Below are positions 25,345 to 34,319 of a stretch of DNA of 50,095 bases, one piece after another. The stretch is from a virus. The position numbers and the translations under genes were made by a program. The first letter of the stretch is position 1; every line of letters begins with the position of its first letter. Below the pieces are notes generated by a model. The model was not told the DNA's origin. It ran no database searches and worked only from the letters and a program-made list of their open reading frames with translations. The stretch spans positions 1-50,095 of IMG/VR virus record IMGVR_UViG_3300033149_001537. One strand, given 5' to 3'.

Positions 25345-25373
25345 TTGATATAAAATTGTTTTTAATGTAGATT
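25345..25373 (+). promoter_or_regulatory. candidate promoter of the glycan gene cluster
   Basis: TTGATA at 25345-25350, a 17-base spacer and TAGATT at 25368-25373. A perfect TATAAT lies at 25375-25380 but with a 24-base spacer. AAGTGTTGA at its upstream edge matches the 4.72- and 34.02-kb promoters. Confidence 0.45.
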
Positions 25374-25391
25374 ATATAATAGAGGACATTG

Positions 25392-26504
25392 ATGCGAAAA
25401 ATCAGTTTAGACATAGGGTTTTCCCCCGGTGATATTGTTGTATTTACCCGCGCTATAAGAGATTTGTGCGTACAGTTTCCTGATTATGATGTAGAAATAA
25501 AAACTTGCTGCCCTGAAATATTCGAGAGCAATCCATACGTTAATAAAAAACCTAAAGTTAAAGAGCCTGAAGTTATTCCATTTGCAGACAATCTTACCAA
25601 TAACGGCTATGATGTTGCAGAAGTAGCTACTAATGCACAGGGCATATTCCACAAATTGATTAAAGAGCATAAATTGGGTGCTTATTTTAAAGATGGAAAT
25701 TGGTATTATCGTAAAGATGATATTGACTTCTTTTACTGCAAGCAGAAAGACCAGCCTGTTTTTGAGAGAGAAACATTTTCTCAAGTACAATATGAAGATA
25801 TTCATAGTTCGGGTTGGAGTGGAAAACATTTTTCAAGTGCATTTTATTCTGATTTAAATCAAAAATTAGGGATTAATATTAATCAGACTTCTTTATTACC
25901 TGATTTACACCTTTCAGAAAAGGAAAAGGGGTGGATTAGTCAGGTAGAGCAGGAATTTAATTATAAAGGAAAGTTTTGGTTAATATGCTCTGGGTATAAG
26001 TCTGACTATCCTCTGAAAGATTGGGGGTGGGAAAACTGGCAAAGGGTGGTATATCTTCTCAGGGATAAAATTCAATTTGTACAGGTTGGACAAACGGGTG
26101 CCGACCACACACACAATATTTTAGAGGGCACTTTAAATCTGTTGGGCAAGACAGACCTTAGACAGCTTATAAGACTCTCATATCATGCACAGGGCGGTTG
26201 TGGACACGTTAGCTTACTCCATCACCTCGTGGCTGCATGGCAGAAGCCTATGGTAACTGTGGCGGGTGGTAGGGAGCCTCGAAGATGGGAGAGTTATCCA
26301 CACATGAAATATATTGATACTAACGGACAATTGCCATGTTGTTCATTTGATGGATGTTGGTTAGATGGAAGAATGAAGGGTGAAGAAAATAAACACTGTA
26401 TAAATTGGGTAGGGAAAAAACCGCGTTGTATGGCAATGATTAAGCCGGAACGGGTGGCGCGGGAAGTATTAAACTATTATATTGGTGGTGTTTTAAAATT
26501 TTAG
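25392..26504 (+). CDS. GT9-like (heptosyltransferase-type) glycosyltransferase
   Basis: A 370-aa enzyme starting at ATG 25392 after AGAGGACATTG. The N-terminus SLDIGFSPGDIVVFTRAIRDL resembles the donor loop of GT9 enzymes such as ADP-heptose LPS heptosyltransferases, and the C-terminal half has the GT-B pattern LIRLSYHAQGGCGHVSLLHHL and VTVAGGREPRRWE. Two short Cys clusters occur near the C-terminus. Donor and acceptor are unknown. It opens the sugar cluster. The acceptor might be host envelope or phage protein. Confidence 0.7.
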   Translation: MRKISLDIGFSPGDIVVFTRAIRDLCVQFPDYDVEIKTCCPEIFESNPYVNKKPKVKEPEVIPFADNLTNNGYDVAEVATNAQGIFHKLIKEHKLGAYFKDGNWYYRKDDIDFFYCKQKDQPVFERETFSQVQYEDIHSSGWSGKHFSSAFYSDLNQKLGININQTSLLPDLHLSEKEKGWISQVEQEFNYKGKFWLICSGYKSDYPLKDWGWENWQRVVYLLRDKIQFVQVGQTGADHTHNILEGTLNLLGKTDLRQLIRLSYHAQGGCGHVSLLHHLVAAWQKPMVTVAGGREPRRWESYPHMKYIDTNGQLPCCSFDGCWLDGRMKGEENKHCINWVGKKPRCMAMIKPERVAREVLNYYIGGVLKF

Positions 26505-26513
26505 GAGGACGTT

Positions 26514-26747
26514 ATGAGTGGAGTAAACAGTAAGTTAAAAACCGCATTAGATTCACAGAAGTATTTTGTTACTATTAGTCATCGGGACAATAATAATCAA
26601 TTACAGCATTTTTGGGTTACAAAAAACTATCTCAAAGATGATTTAATGCCAACATTGGAGCATTTGAAAAAAGAGATTTATGGTCAAGAAATAAACAGTA
26701 GCGCCCAACAAGTTGAAGAAAGGGCCGGAAAGGCACATGGAGAATAA
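26514..26747 (+). CDS. hypothetical protein, 77 aa
   Basis: A small soluble 77-aa protein with AGGAGGACG ahead of ATG 26514. It begins with a short helical segment and ends in a charged tail that overlaps the next gene. It belongs to the sugar operon by spacing. The family is unknown. Confidence 0.55.
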   Translation: MSGVNSKLKTALDSQKYFVTISHRDNNNQLQHFWVTKNYLKDDLMPTLEHLKKEIYGQEINSSAQQVEERAGKAHGE

Positions 26748-27375
26748 ACTAGGCACTGTAATAAGCGTTGATGAGCTTATAAAAGCATTACAGCCCTATT
26801 CGGGTGGATGTGCTATCACTCCTTTGGATTTGGAATATGTATGTGATGAAGACACGAAAGAAACCAAAATAAAAATCAAATACTTCAACGACAACCTTAC
26901 GTTAGGACAGGTAAAGTCAATGATGGTAGACCCTTATGATGACTCCGAAAGTGCAGATAATGTGCTGGAAGAATGGGCTGTAGTAGCAAAACAGTATCAC
27001 ATTTCTTACGTTCTTGTGTGTGGGACGTGTCTTGGTCTTTACCGGGATAGCAAATATATTAAAGGCGACAACGATATTGATATTTGTATTAATGTCAAGG
27101 ATTTAGAGCAAACAATTAAAGCATTAAAAGAACGTGGTTTTCGGCTTGGAAGGCGGGGTGGTAGTCAGCATTTCATGAAAAATAATATTTTATTGGACGT
27201 ATGGCTAAAGCCTCGATTTGAACCGCCTTATACTTATGTTGAATACAAAAACAATCTCTATCCAGCACCGCATGATGTTGATAGATATTTAACTACCCTG
27301 TACGGGGATTGGCGTACACCTTCAGGACAATCTGCTAAAGAAGCAGTGTTCGGGGCTTATCGTGAAACAGTTTGA
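26737..27375 (+). CDS. LicD/nucleotidyltransferase-like protein
   Basis: A 212-aa protein. ATG 26737 (after GGAAAGG) is preferred over the in-frame TTG 26713. The centre has YVLVCGTCLGLYRDSKYI and GDNDIDICI, the G-S/T...D-x-D arrangement of the LicD branch of the nucleotidyltransferase fold. LicD transfers phosphocholine to sugars in some bacteria, and related proteins add other phospho-groups. Here it may decorate the glycan built by its neighbours. The exact substrate is unknown. Confidence 0.6.
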   Translation: MENKLGTVISVDELIKALQPYSGGCAITPLDLEYVCDEDTKETKIKIKYFNDNLTLGQVKSMMVDPYDDSESADNVLEEWAVVAKQYHISYVLVCGTCLGLYRDSKYIKGDNDIDICINVKDLEQTIKALKERGFRLGRRGGSQHFMKNNILLDVWLKPRFEPPYTYVEYKNNLYPAPHDVDRYLTTLYGDWRTPSGQSAKEAVFGAYRETV

Positions 27376-28294
27376 GCCGGGAGTGCATAAGTTAATTCAT
27401 CATTTTGAGCATTTGGATGATATGCGGGAAGGATGTTCATATATAGCGCCTATTCATGTGTCTGTATGGCCCACCCTGAAGTGTCAGTTAAAATGCTCGT
27501 ATTGTTTATGTAGGAACGAAACCGGGGATGAGGAGCTTGATATTGAGCAATTTAAAAAGGCTGTGGATTTTTTAGCTGGTCATGGAACTAAAGCAATTGA
27601 ATGGTCTGGCGGGGGAGAGCCTTTGCTGTGGCAACATTTTGAAGAAGCGGTTAAGTATGTATTCAGTCAGAATATTAAAATGTCTCTTATCACTAACGGG
27701 CTGGAACTCAATAATCTCAGAGAGACACTTCTTATATATTTTGAGTGGATAAGAATAAGCGTTGTTTCAATGAAGCAGATAGAGGGTATTGATATTGAAC
27801 GGATAAAGAAGCATACGCGGGTGTCGCTTTCTCATATAATTCCAAGGAAACTTTATAGTAGTATTTTTGATATGTTAGATGAATTGCATGAATATTCAAA
27901 AACACACAATCTTATAACCCGAATAGCAATATCCCGACCGTCTGGGACAGAAAGCGAAAACGGGGTTGCTCTTAAAGTAAGCGAATATGGTGATCCGTTC
28001 TTTATGTCACACAAAGAGCCGGGAGAGCCAAAAGGCTGTTACATGGCATGGATAAGGGCGGCGATTGATTGGCGGGGAAATTTTCTACCCTGTCCGGCTG
28101 TAGAGTTGTCAGAAGAATCAGAAGGGTATATCCCTGATAAGTTTAAGCTATGCCATATAAGTGAGCTTGAAAAGTGGCTTTCCAGTGGTGCACATGATTT
28201 AGGTTTTCGGTGTTCATTCTGTAATTGTGGCAAAGAGATTAATGATTTTGTACATGAATTATTTACCGAAATTGAGGATGTGGATTTTGTCTAA
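27362..28294 (+). CDS. radical SAM/SPASM-type enzyme
   Basis: A 310-aa enzyme starting at GTG 27362 and overlapping the LicD-like gene. CQLKCSYC at residues 41-48 is the CxxxCxxC site that binds the radical-generating 4Fe-4S cluster, followed by SGGGEPLLW, the GGE-type SAM-binding motif. The C-terminus has further cysteines (GCYMAW, LPCPA, RCSFCNC), as in SPASM domains that hold auxiliary clusters. Such enzymes modify peptides, sugars or nucleosides. Its place among glycosyltransferases suggests sugar or protein modification. The substrate cannot be told. Confidence 0.8.
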   Translation: MKQFEPGVHKLIHHFEHLDDMREGCSYIAPIHVSVWPTLKCQLKCSYCLCRNETGDEELDIEQFKKAVDFLAGHGTKAIEWSGGGEPLLWQHFEEAVKYVFSQNIKMSLITNGLELNNLRETLLIYFEWIRISVVSMKQIEGIDIERIKKHTRVSLSHIIPRKLYSSIFDMLDELHEYSKTHNLITRIAISRPSGTESENGVALKVSEYGDPFFMSHKEPGEPKGCYMAWIRAAIDWRGNFLPCPAVELSEESEGYIPDKFKLCHISELEKWLSSGAHDLGFRCSFCNCGKEINDFVHELFTEIEDVDFV

Positions 28295-28922
28295 ACGATA
28301 CACAGGTGATTTTTACGATGCTGATTATTTTGAGCGCGGCAAACAATCCGGGAAGGGTTGGTTGGAAAATTACCATTGGATGCCAAGGCGTTCTTTTAAA
28401 GAAGCATTTGCATTTGTGGACCATCTTGGTTTAGATGAATCAAATCATATATTAGATTTTGGATGTGCTAAAGGTTATTTGGCTACAGCTTTCAGGTTTT
28501 TGGATATACCTGCTGATGGATGTGATATTTCCTCTTATGCACTTGAATTTGCTCCTGCCTATTGTTGGAATTGCACAGAAGATAGCTCATGGGAAGGCCG
28601 GAAATATACTCATGTTGTCATAAAAGACGTATTAGAGCACCTTACAAAAGACCAGTTACCCGAAGTACTCGATAATATTGCAAAAGTAGCTCCTGTAATA
28701 ATGTGTGTTGTTCCTATGGGTGATAATGGGGTTTATAGAATACCTGAATATCATGTGGAAGTATCCCACCAAATAGCAGAAAGTGAATCGTGGTGGACAA
28801 GTGCATTTTCAAGATACGGATGGGAAGTTACTGACAGCCAATATCATATACCGGGGCTGAAAGATAATTGGTCGTATCATCTAACTGGAAATTGTGTATT
28901 TGTGCTTGAAAGGCAAAAATGA
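28287..28922 (+). CDS. SAM-dependent methyltransferase
   Basis: A class I methyltransferase of about 211 aa. The SAM-binding strand-loop ILDFGCAKGYLATAF is clear, with the acidic residue DGCDIS at the end of the second strand. TTG 28287 has GAGG at the right distance; ATG 28278 is an alternative but too close to that site. It overlaps the radical SAM stop. The region after it (DVLEHL) resembles small-molecule or sugar methyltransferases rather than DNA methylases. Confidence 0.75.
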   Translation: MSKRYTGDFYDADYFERGKQSGKGWLENYHWMPRRSFKEAFAFVDHLGLDESNHILDFGCAKGYLATAFRFLDIPADGCDISSYALEFAPAYCWNCTEDSSWEGRKYTHVVIKDVLEHLTKDQLPEVLDNIAKVAPVIMCVVPMGDNGVYRIPEYHVEVSHQIAESESWWTSAFSRYGWEVTDSQYHIPGLKDNWSYHLTGNCVFVLERQK

Positions 28923-29695
28923 ACGTAGCAATATTCACAATAGTTAGAAACGAAAAATATTTTCTCCCTATATGGTTGAGACATTACTGTGGAGTTTTAG
29001 AGCAGGCAGATATATACATTATAGACAATGGAACGACTGATGGTAGTACCGACAATGTGGGCTGTCCCGTTATATTTAAAACGTCTAAAACGGCTCATAA
29101 TGCAAGGTGGATGCTTGAAACTGTTAAAGAATTTCAAAAGAAATTGTTGGAACGATATGATTATGTAGTATTTGCTGAAGCTGATGAATTAATTTTCCAC
29201 CGACATAATGAACTTTTTAAATATATAAAATATTGTGATAAAAATATTGTCCGGTGTGATGGATATGATGTTAAACAAATCCTTGGTAACAAGAAAAAGA
29301 AAATTGACAAAGAGCCTGAAATAAACCTCGAAAACCCTTTATTAAGCCAAAGAAAACGGTGGTATAGTAATACAAGATTCTGTAAGTCTCTGATAGCAAG
29401 AGTCCCGGTAAGGTGGGATATAGGGTTTCATCTATGCAAAAACCATTCCATTATTGACAAAGATATTGTACTTGCACACCTCCATAAGCTTGATATTGAT
29501 TTGGCATTAAAGAGAAATCTTGAAAGAATGAATATCACAATGGACAAAAAGTCTCAGATGACACGCAAGGGGTGGCAGAATTTCTTGAAAACTAAGGATG
29601 GTTTGGAAAAGTTTTGGGAAACCGGGCATAATGGTATGGGTAAGTATGAAGACATTCCTGATTGGATAAAAAAACATGAAATGCATTACTTTTGA
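28919..29695 (+). CDS. GT2-type glycosyltransferase
   Basis: A 258-aa GT-A fold enzyme. It opens with MNVAIFTIVRNEKYFLPIW, the usual nucleotide-sugar strand, followed by IIDNGTTDGS and FAEADELIF, which carries the metal-binding acidic motif. The later aromatic and His residues fit the acceptor half (GT2 or GT92-like). ATG 28919 overlaps the methyltransferase stop. The sugar donor is not predictable. Confidence 0.7.
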   Translation: MNVAIFTIVRNEKYFLPIWLRHYCGVLEQADIYIIDNGTTDGSTDNVGCPVIFKTSKTAHNARWMLETVKEFQKKLLERYDYVVFAEADELIFHRHNELFKYIKYCDKNIVRCDGYDVKQILGNKKKKIDKEPEINLENPLLSQRKRWYSNTRFCKSLIARVPVRWDIGFHLCKNHSIIDKDIVLAHLHKLDIDLALKRNLERMNITMDKKSQMTRKGWQNFLKTKDGLEKFWETGHNGMGKYEDIPDWIKKHEMHYF

Positions 29696-30281
29696 TGATT
29701 TCCATAATTCTGTATACTGTATAGCGTTTCCTATATTTAAAAAATATAGAGTTCCTGGAACGGTGTTTGTAAATGGGGCAAACCTTGACTTGTTAGCTAT
29801 TAAGGAATTAAAAGAAATGCAGGGTGCAGGATGGGAAGTTTCTAGTCATGGAATGAACCACAAGAGATTGCCAATGCTTACGGCAAGAGAGATAAGATTG
29901 GAGCTTGAGGAAAACATTGACCTTCTCAGAGCTAATGGATTTACAGGTAAAGGCCTTGCATATCCCTGGGGAATGTATACCAATTCGGTGATTGATATAG
30001 TTAAGGAGTATCATACTTACGCAAGGGCAACGGTAGCCACAAGGCATTCTCACCATGAAGAAAAGTATCATATAAGAAGCACTGTTTTGAGCTGTAAAAC
30101 TATGCTTGAATCTGCGGTAAATTCTGAAAATAATTTTTATCACGGACACCATATAAGCTATGCAATCAACAGCCATTCATGGAGTCCGGACTGTTTAAGG
30201 TTATTAATAAAGGCATTGAAACATAAAGGAGAAAGGTTGATGACGGGTGGAGAATTTCATCGATGTAAAAATACCGTTTGA
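29676..30281 (+). CDS. NodB-type polysaccharide deacetylase
   Basis: A 201-aa carbohydrate esterase family 4 enzyme. TFDDF gives the catalytic base and metal Asp (residues 7-8). SHGMNHKRL supplies the HxxxH metal ligands at 58 and 62, and AYPWG is the usual third motif. Such enzymes remove acetyl or similar groups from GlcNAc-containing polymers. There is no signal peptide, so it would act on a cytoplasmic intermediate. It overlaps both neighbours, firmly inside the operon. Confidence 0.8.
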   Translation: MKCITFDDFHNSVYCIAFPIFKKYRVPGTVFVNGANLDLLAIKELKEMQGAGWEVSSHGMNHKRLPMLTAREIRLELEENIDLLRANGFTGKGLAYPWGMYTNSVIDIVKEYHTYARATVATRHSHHEEKYHIRSTVLSCKTMLESAVNSENNFYHGHHISYAINSHSWSPDCLRLLIKALKHKGERLMTGGEFHRCKNTV

Positions 30282-30855
30282 GCCGGGGAAGCGGTTGGGA
30301 TATGCTGTTAATCGTGCAATGGAAACTGTTGGGGATTGGGTTTTAATCCTTGACCATGATGTGTTGGTTTCGCTTAATCCGTATTGGTATCAGATATGCC
30401 AGAGAGCTATTAATGAAGTTGGCGAAGATGCGGGGTGGATTACATGCGTGACGAATAAGATTGGTTGCCCGCTTCAGAAGGCCGATTACAGCATTGAGAA
30501 TGGTGATTACAGATATAATAAAGATTATGATAGCCGTACAATGGATATGCACTTTGCGCTTGCCGAAGAGCTTTATAAGAACAACAAAGGCAAAATTGAA
30601 GATATAACCATGGATGCAAAACGTTGGAAGCTGTCAGGTTTTTTTATTCTCACTCGCAAAAAAGTTTATATGGATGTTAAAGAAAAATGTGGGTTGCCGG
30701 ATGATAAATTTATTGGCTGGGACAATTATTACAATGATAGACTTTTAGAGTTGGGGTATAAGTTATATCTCATGCAGGATTTATATGTCTATCATGGGTA
30801 CAAAAGGCTTTGGAAAAACACTGATTGGGGAAAGGGGATTGTGGGAGGTGCATAA
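30247..30855 (+). CDS. glycosyltransferase, GT-A fold
   Basis: A 202-aa enzyme from GTG 30247. LILDHDVLV carries the DxD-type metal motif, and the later DKFIGWDNYYNDRLLELGYKL is a typical acceptor-side segment of GT2-like enzymes. The domain lacks the usual first strand, so it is short for the family. The gene overlaps the deacetylase and the next glycosyltransferase. Confidence 0.65.
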   Translation: MENFIDVKIPFEPGKRLGYAVNRAMETVGDWVLILDHDVLVSLNPYWYQICQRAINEVGEDAGWITCVTNKIGCPLQKADYSIENGDYRYNKDYDSRTMDMHFALAEELYKNNKGKIEDITMDAKRWKLSGFFILTRKKVYMDVKEKCGLPDDKFIGWDNYYNDRLLELGYKLYLMQDLYVYHGYKRLWKNTDWGKGIVGGA

Positions 30856-31855
30856 CTACGCCATATTTGTAGCAGCGACACCGAATTACATAGCTTACTT
30901 AAACCCACTTCTTAACTCAATTGAGAAGCGGAAATTATATGAGCATTGTAATCTAACGGTATATGTGTTCTACACAGAGGGCTTTTGTCCTGAATACATT
31001 GATATTATCAAACAGGCGTATAGCTTTACTGTTTACCCTATGAAAATGGTACGTTCTGATTTCCCTGAATTAAACCCAAAGATGAAAGAAATCGAATTTG
31101 TTAAACGCACTCGGTACAAGAAAATGATACAGCTTGCCCTTGAATATGAAGCGGTGTGCCTATTAGACTGTGACATGTTTGTAGTATCTGAACAGTTTAT
31201 AGACTTGTTTAATCTCATAAAAGGCACTGATTATTGTATAGGATGTAATGAAAGGTTCAAGTGGTCGAGTGGTGCCTATAAATTCAACGACAAAGAATTA
31301 TTAATTCCTCGCGGTGGTAAGATGTTTCAATTTGTCTGTAATACACCGGCGATTATGGACATGCATAAGTGGAGGCCGGTATTCGAAGCATACTGTAAAA
31401 TAGCCTCTGGGGGCACTCAGATTAAGCATGGTGGCGTTAAGGGGATTGGCGATATAACATGCTGGAATCTTGCAACTATGTACTGTGCGATGAATGATAA
31501 AATGATAATGTTTCCTATGGAAACTATGGCCCAGGTGCATCAAACATATTTTCGAAACCGGACATACCCTATTGATGAGAATGGATATTGGTATACTTTT
31601 TCAGGGGATAGAATCTATACAATTCATGGAAGAGTTGCGCGTCCTAACTTTGTTGAAGGTGTGATATGCGGAGGAAAGGGCTATAGAGAGCTTCATAAGG
31701 GAAGGCCGGACATAGATAAAGTTGAAATTGAGGTACGGAAAGGGCTAAAAGCCATTCAAAAAGAATGGTATGATTTAAATTATAATGGAAAAGTCAATCT
31801 TGACTTATATTATAAGTATGGACTAAAAAAGGAGATGGAAAATGGGTTTAATTAA
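30848..31855 (+). CDS. glycosyltransferase, GT8-like
   Basis: An enzyme of about 335 aa. GTG 30848 overlaps the preceding stop and follows AAGGGG at fair distance; the frame is open further up to ATG 30785. NYAIFVAATPNYIAYLNPLLNSI and LLDCDMFVV give the nucleotide-sugar strand and DxD motif expected for GT8-like or related GT-A enzymes. The C-terminal HGRVARPNF is unusual. It is the last enzyme of the cluster. Confidence 0.65.
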   Translation: MHNYAIFVAATPNYIAYLNPLLNSIEKRKLYEHCNLTVYVFYTEGFCPEYIDIIKQAYSFTVYPMKMVRSDFPELNPKMKEIEFVKRTRYKKMIQLALEYEAVCLLDCDMFVVSEQFIDLFNLIKGTDYCIGCNERFKWSSGAYKFNDKELLIPRGGKMFQFVCNTPAIMDMHKWRPVFEAYCKIASGGTQIKHGGVKGIGDITCWNLATMYCAMNDKMIMFPMETMAQVHQTYFRNRTYPIDENGYWYTFSGDRIYTIHGRVARPNFVEGVICGGKGYRELHKGRPDIDKVEIEVRKGLKAIQKEWYDLNYNGKVNLDLYYKYGLKKEMENGFN

Positions 31856-32321
31856 AGAATTGTTTTTCAGTGACAATTATCATAGAATTGAGAGCGTGGA
31901 GTACAACCGGACAAAAGAACGGCTGATTGTCAGAACACAGGTATACAAAGACTACGAAACGTACACGAAAGGTTCTGCTGACTTAAAGGTTATTGCTCAA
32001 GAGTTTACTATAAACGAAAAAACTTTTGTCAGTGTTTTGGCTAAAAAGGTACAAGCCGAAACTTCCTTATCAAGTGTTAAAAAGGAAGCTGATAAACATA
32101 TTAAGAAATTTGAAGAAGAAAATGAATTAAAGGCTTCTTCGAAGCAAAAAGATGAAATCACAGAAGTAATAAGGCAACGGGTAATCGCTAAGAAAACGGC
32201 TGAACTTGCACAGAAGACTATGAAAAAAATGATTGAAGATTTATCAAAGAAACCGATAATAGATGTTGCATACGAATGTTTAAAACAGCTTTCTGTTTTT
32301 GATGGAGCTGTTGATAAATAG
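31842..32321 (+). CDS. hypothetical coiled-coil protein, 159 aa
   Basis: A 159-aa, lysine- and glutamate-rich protein with two helical coiled-coil segments (about residues 72-96 and 108-136). ATG 31842 overlaps the glycosyltransferase stop. It is followed by GAGGACAG and the fibre gene. It may be a chaperone or a virion part, but nothing specific is visible. Confidence 0.5.
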   Translation: MGLIKELFFSDNYHRIESVEYNRTKERLIVRTQVYKDYETYTKGSADLKVIAQEFTINEKTFVSVLAKKVQAETSLSSVKKEADKHIKKFEEENELKASSKQKDEITEVIRQRVIAKKTAELAQKTMKKMIEDLSKKPIIDVAYECLKQLSVFDGAVDK

Positions 32322-32342
32322 AGGACAGTTAGGAAAAATATT

Positions 32343-33953
32343 GTGGCGAGCGAAGATCGACATATAACCCGCATAAAAGACACACAAGCTAATGTGAGGG
32401 CTAATTTAGACCTTGCACAAATAGCTATTCTTACCGACCAGAACGAAGAATTTGTTTACAACAACGATGATGATACTAAGCTGTATTATGTAGCAAGTCA
32501 GTACTATTGGAACGGTGCAGCTATAACCTATATGAGTGCTGAATTTGACGATGTAGAAGCTCATGGAGACTTTCTAGCTGCGGAGTATATTAAAAGAACG
32601 GCTGGTACTGATGATTATATAAGATTTGAAAATGACAAAATAAGTATTGCTGCTGCTGGCACTGTTGCTATGGTGTTTGAAGATGATAAGGTTTATAGTG
32701 CATTGGTTGATTTTGGTTTTGGAACAGCTACTCCTCTTGATGATGTGGGGACAGGAGACACGGATTTAACGGGTACAGGGGTACATGTAAAAACGGATGG
32801 CAATATAAGTAATTTGGTGCTTGAGGGACTAAGTGTACCCTCTAATGGCTCATGGACGGTTACACCTGCTGGTAGGATTGTGTTTGCTGACAACAATGCC
32901 GGCGCAGACGACAACCTTATAGTAATATCGGGTGGTACTCAGAAACTAAAAATAGAAACATTAAATGATAACCTCAGTATCAAAAATCAATTAATTAGTA
33001 TTAACGAAGGCATTAGTATTGCATTTAATGAAACTAACGATACAATGGTCTATAGATTTAGAACTGCAAATCAAAACAATGCTTTATTCATAGAAGACTA
33101 CAAAAGCGGCATGGGAACCGGAACGCCCTTTGATGATGTGGCAGAAGCAGGTTCTAACTTATCCACATCGGCAGGGCTGCATATTGTTACTGATAGTGCT
33201 GGTGAGGGAGATTTTGCCACACTTATTTTAGATGGTGATATAGGGGCACAAATATTGTTGAATGACATGAATAGTGGTGCTGATGATAAAATTATGAGCC
33301 TATATCAAACTGGTGGTACTTGTAACTTTAGATCATTAGAGGATGACTTCGATGTTCGTAAAGACAACATTATAGCAATGGATTTAGGTACTGGAAATGT
33401 TAGCATTAACACAACACCATCGGCAACTGTCAAATTATATTCTGTTGTTGAAGATACAAACGTAACGATAAGTGCTGCTGTACATGGATATACATTAGGA
33501 GATTGCACCGATAACTATGGCCTTTTGGGGCAAGCAAGTGGTGGTGGAGGAACAAATAACTATGGTGTATTTGCCAGGGCAGAAAATGCAGGTACAAACA
33601 ATCATCATTTTAGAGATATTGCCGGAAACTATTCAACGTCTGCTGCTGGCGGTTCATGGGTAGATGCTTCATGTACAGTAGCACAAAAAGAGACAATAGA
33701 CGATATAACCCCGGTAGAAATGGATAGCATGGTTAGTACGGTTAAATTAATGCGTCCCAGAAAAATGACAGCGAAACTAGACCCCACTAAAGAAATTATG
33801 GGTTTTGCACTAGATGAAGGATTTCCCGAATCAGCTATTGACCGTGACAAGGACGGTAATATTACTGGGTATATGGTGGGTAAACTAGGAATGCATAACC
33901 TTGTACTGATAAAAGAATTACTCAAAAGAATCGAAGTATTAGAAACTGCATAA
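32343..33953 (+). CDS. putative tail fibre or spike protein
   Basis: A 536-aa protein from GTG 32343. It begins with a short trimer-like N-terminus (LDLAQIAILTDQNEEFVYNND) and continues with many Gly/Asp/Asn-rich strands typical of beta-structured fibres, including the repeated segment TATPLDDVGTG / GTPFDDVAEAG near residues 126 and 260. The last residues LLKRIEVLETA are a coiled coil like the one that closes S74 intramolecular-chaperone domains; whether the autoproteolytic Ser is present needs a profile search. It would bind the host surface. Confidence 0.6.
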   Translation: MASEDRHITRIKDTQANVRANLDLAQIAILTDQNEEFVYNNDDDTKLYYVASQYYWNGAAITYMSAEFDDVEAHGDFLAAEYIKRTAGTDDYIRFENDKISIAAAGTVAMVFEDDKVYSALVDFGFGTATPLDDVGTGDTDLTGTGVHVKTDGNISNLVLEGLSVPSNGSWTVTPAGRIVFADNNAGADDNLIVISGGTQKLKIETLNDNLSIKNQLISINEGISIAFNETNDTMVYRFRTANQNNALFIEDYKSGMGTGTPFDDVAEAGSNLSTSAGLHIVTDSAGEGDFATLILDGDIGAQILLNDMNSGADDKIMSLYQTGGTCNFRSLEDDFDVRKDNIIAMDLGTGNVSINTTPSATVKLYSVVEDTNVTISAAVHGYTLGDCTDNYGLLGQASGGGGTNNYGVFARAENAGTNNHHFRDIAGNYSTSAAGGSWVDASCTVAQKETIDDITPVEMDSMVSTVKLMRPRKMTAKLDPTKEIMGFALDEGFPESAIDRDKDGNITGYMVGKLGMHNLVLIKELLKRIEVLETA

Positions 33954-34019
33954 TATAGAATAAATACATTTATATCTATATCCTACCTGAAACTTTTTTC
34001 ACTATTTTTAAAATAAGTG

Positions 34020-34048
34020 TTGACAATCTTGTGTACATGATGTATTAT
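34020..34048 (+). promoter_or_regulatory. strong promoter of the recombination module
   Basis: TTGACA at 34020-34025, a 17-base spacer and TATTAT at 34043-34048, with TG just upstream of the -10. It lies in the gap between the fibre gene and the recombination genes. It shares AAGTGTTGACA with the 4.72-kb promoter. Confidence 0.8.
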
Positions 34049-34075
34049 TAATTGTATACAAACAAAGGTGGAGCT

Positions 34076-34297
34076 ATGCCAAATATAGTAATGAGATGCA
34101 AAAAGACAGACAGGGTATTTGTTAATTCGGAAATACAGAAAAATTCGTCTGGAAGTCCGTTTGTGTGGACACAGGAAACCGTTATAGGTATGGCGCTTAA
34201 GGCATATCGTCAAATACGCCAGATAAAAGAAGCAATGCCCCGGCGCTATACCGATGAAAACAAATTGCAGTATATTCAAGACATTCTTAGTTCCTAA
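34076..34297 (+). CDS. hypothetical protein, 73 aa
   Basis: The first gene after the 34.02-kb promoter; ATG 34076 follows AAAGGTGGAG. A small protein with basic and polar residues, and one predicted helix (TVIGMALKAYRQIRQIKEAM). The family is unknown. TTG 34052 in frame is rejected for lack of a site. Confidence 0.6.
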   Translation: MPNIVMRCKKTDRVFVNSEIQKNSSGSPFVWTQETVIGMALKAYRQIRQIKEAMPRRYTDENKLQYIQDILSS

Positions 34298-34319
34298 CCC
34301 TATCAGGAGAATCCCCATT

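Noticed and set aside
29676-30281. NodB-type deacetylase as the phage lysin
   Set aside because: It has no signal peptide or cell-wall-binding part and is embedded in the sugar operon, away from the holin-like gene, so a biosynthetic role is more likely.
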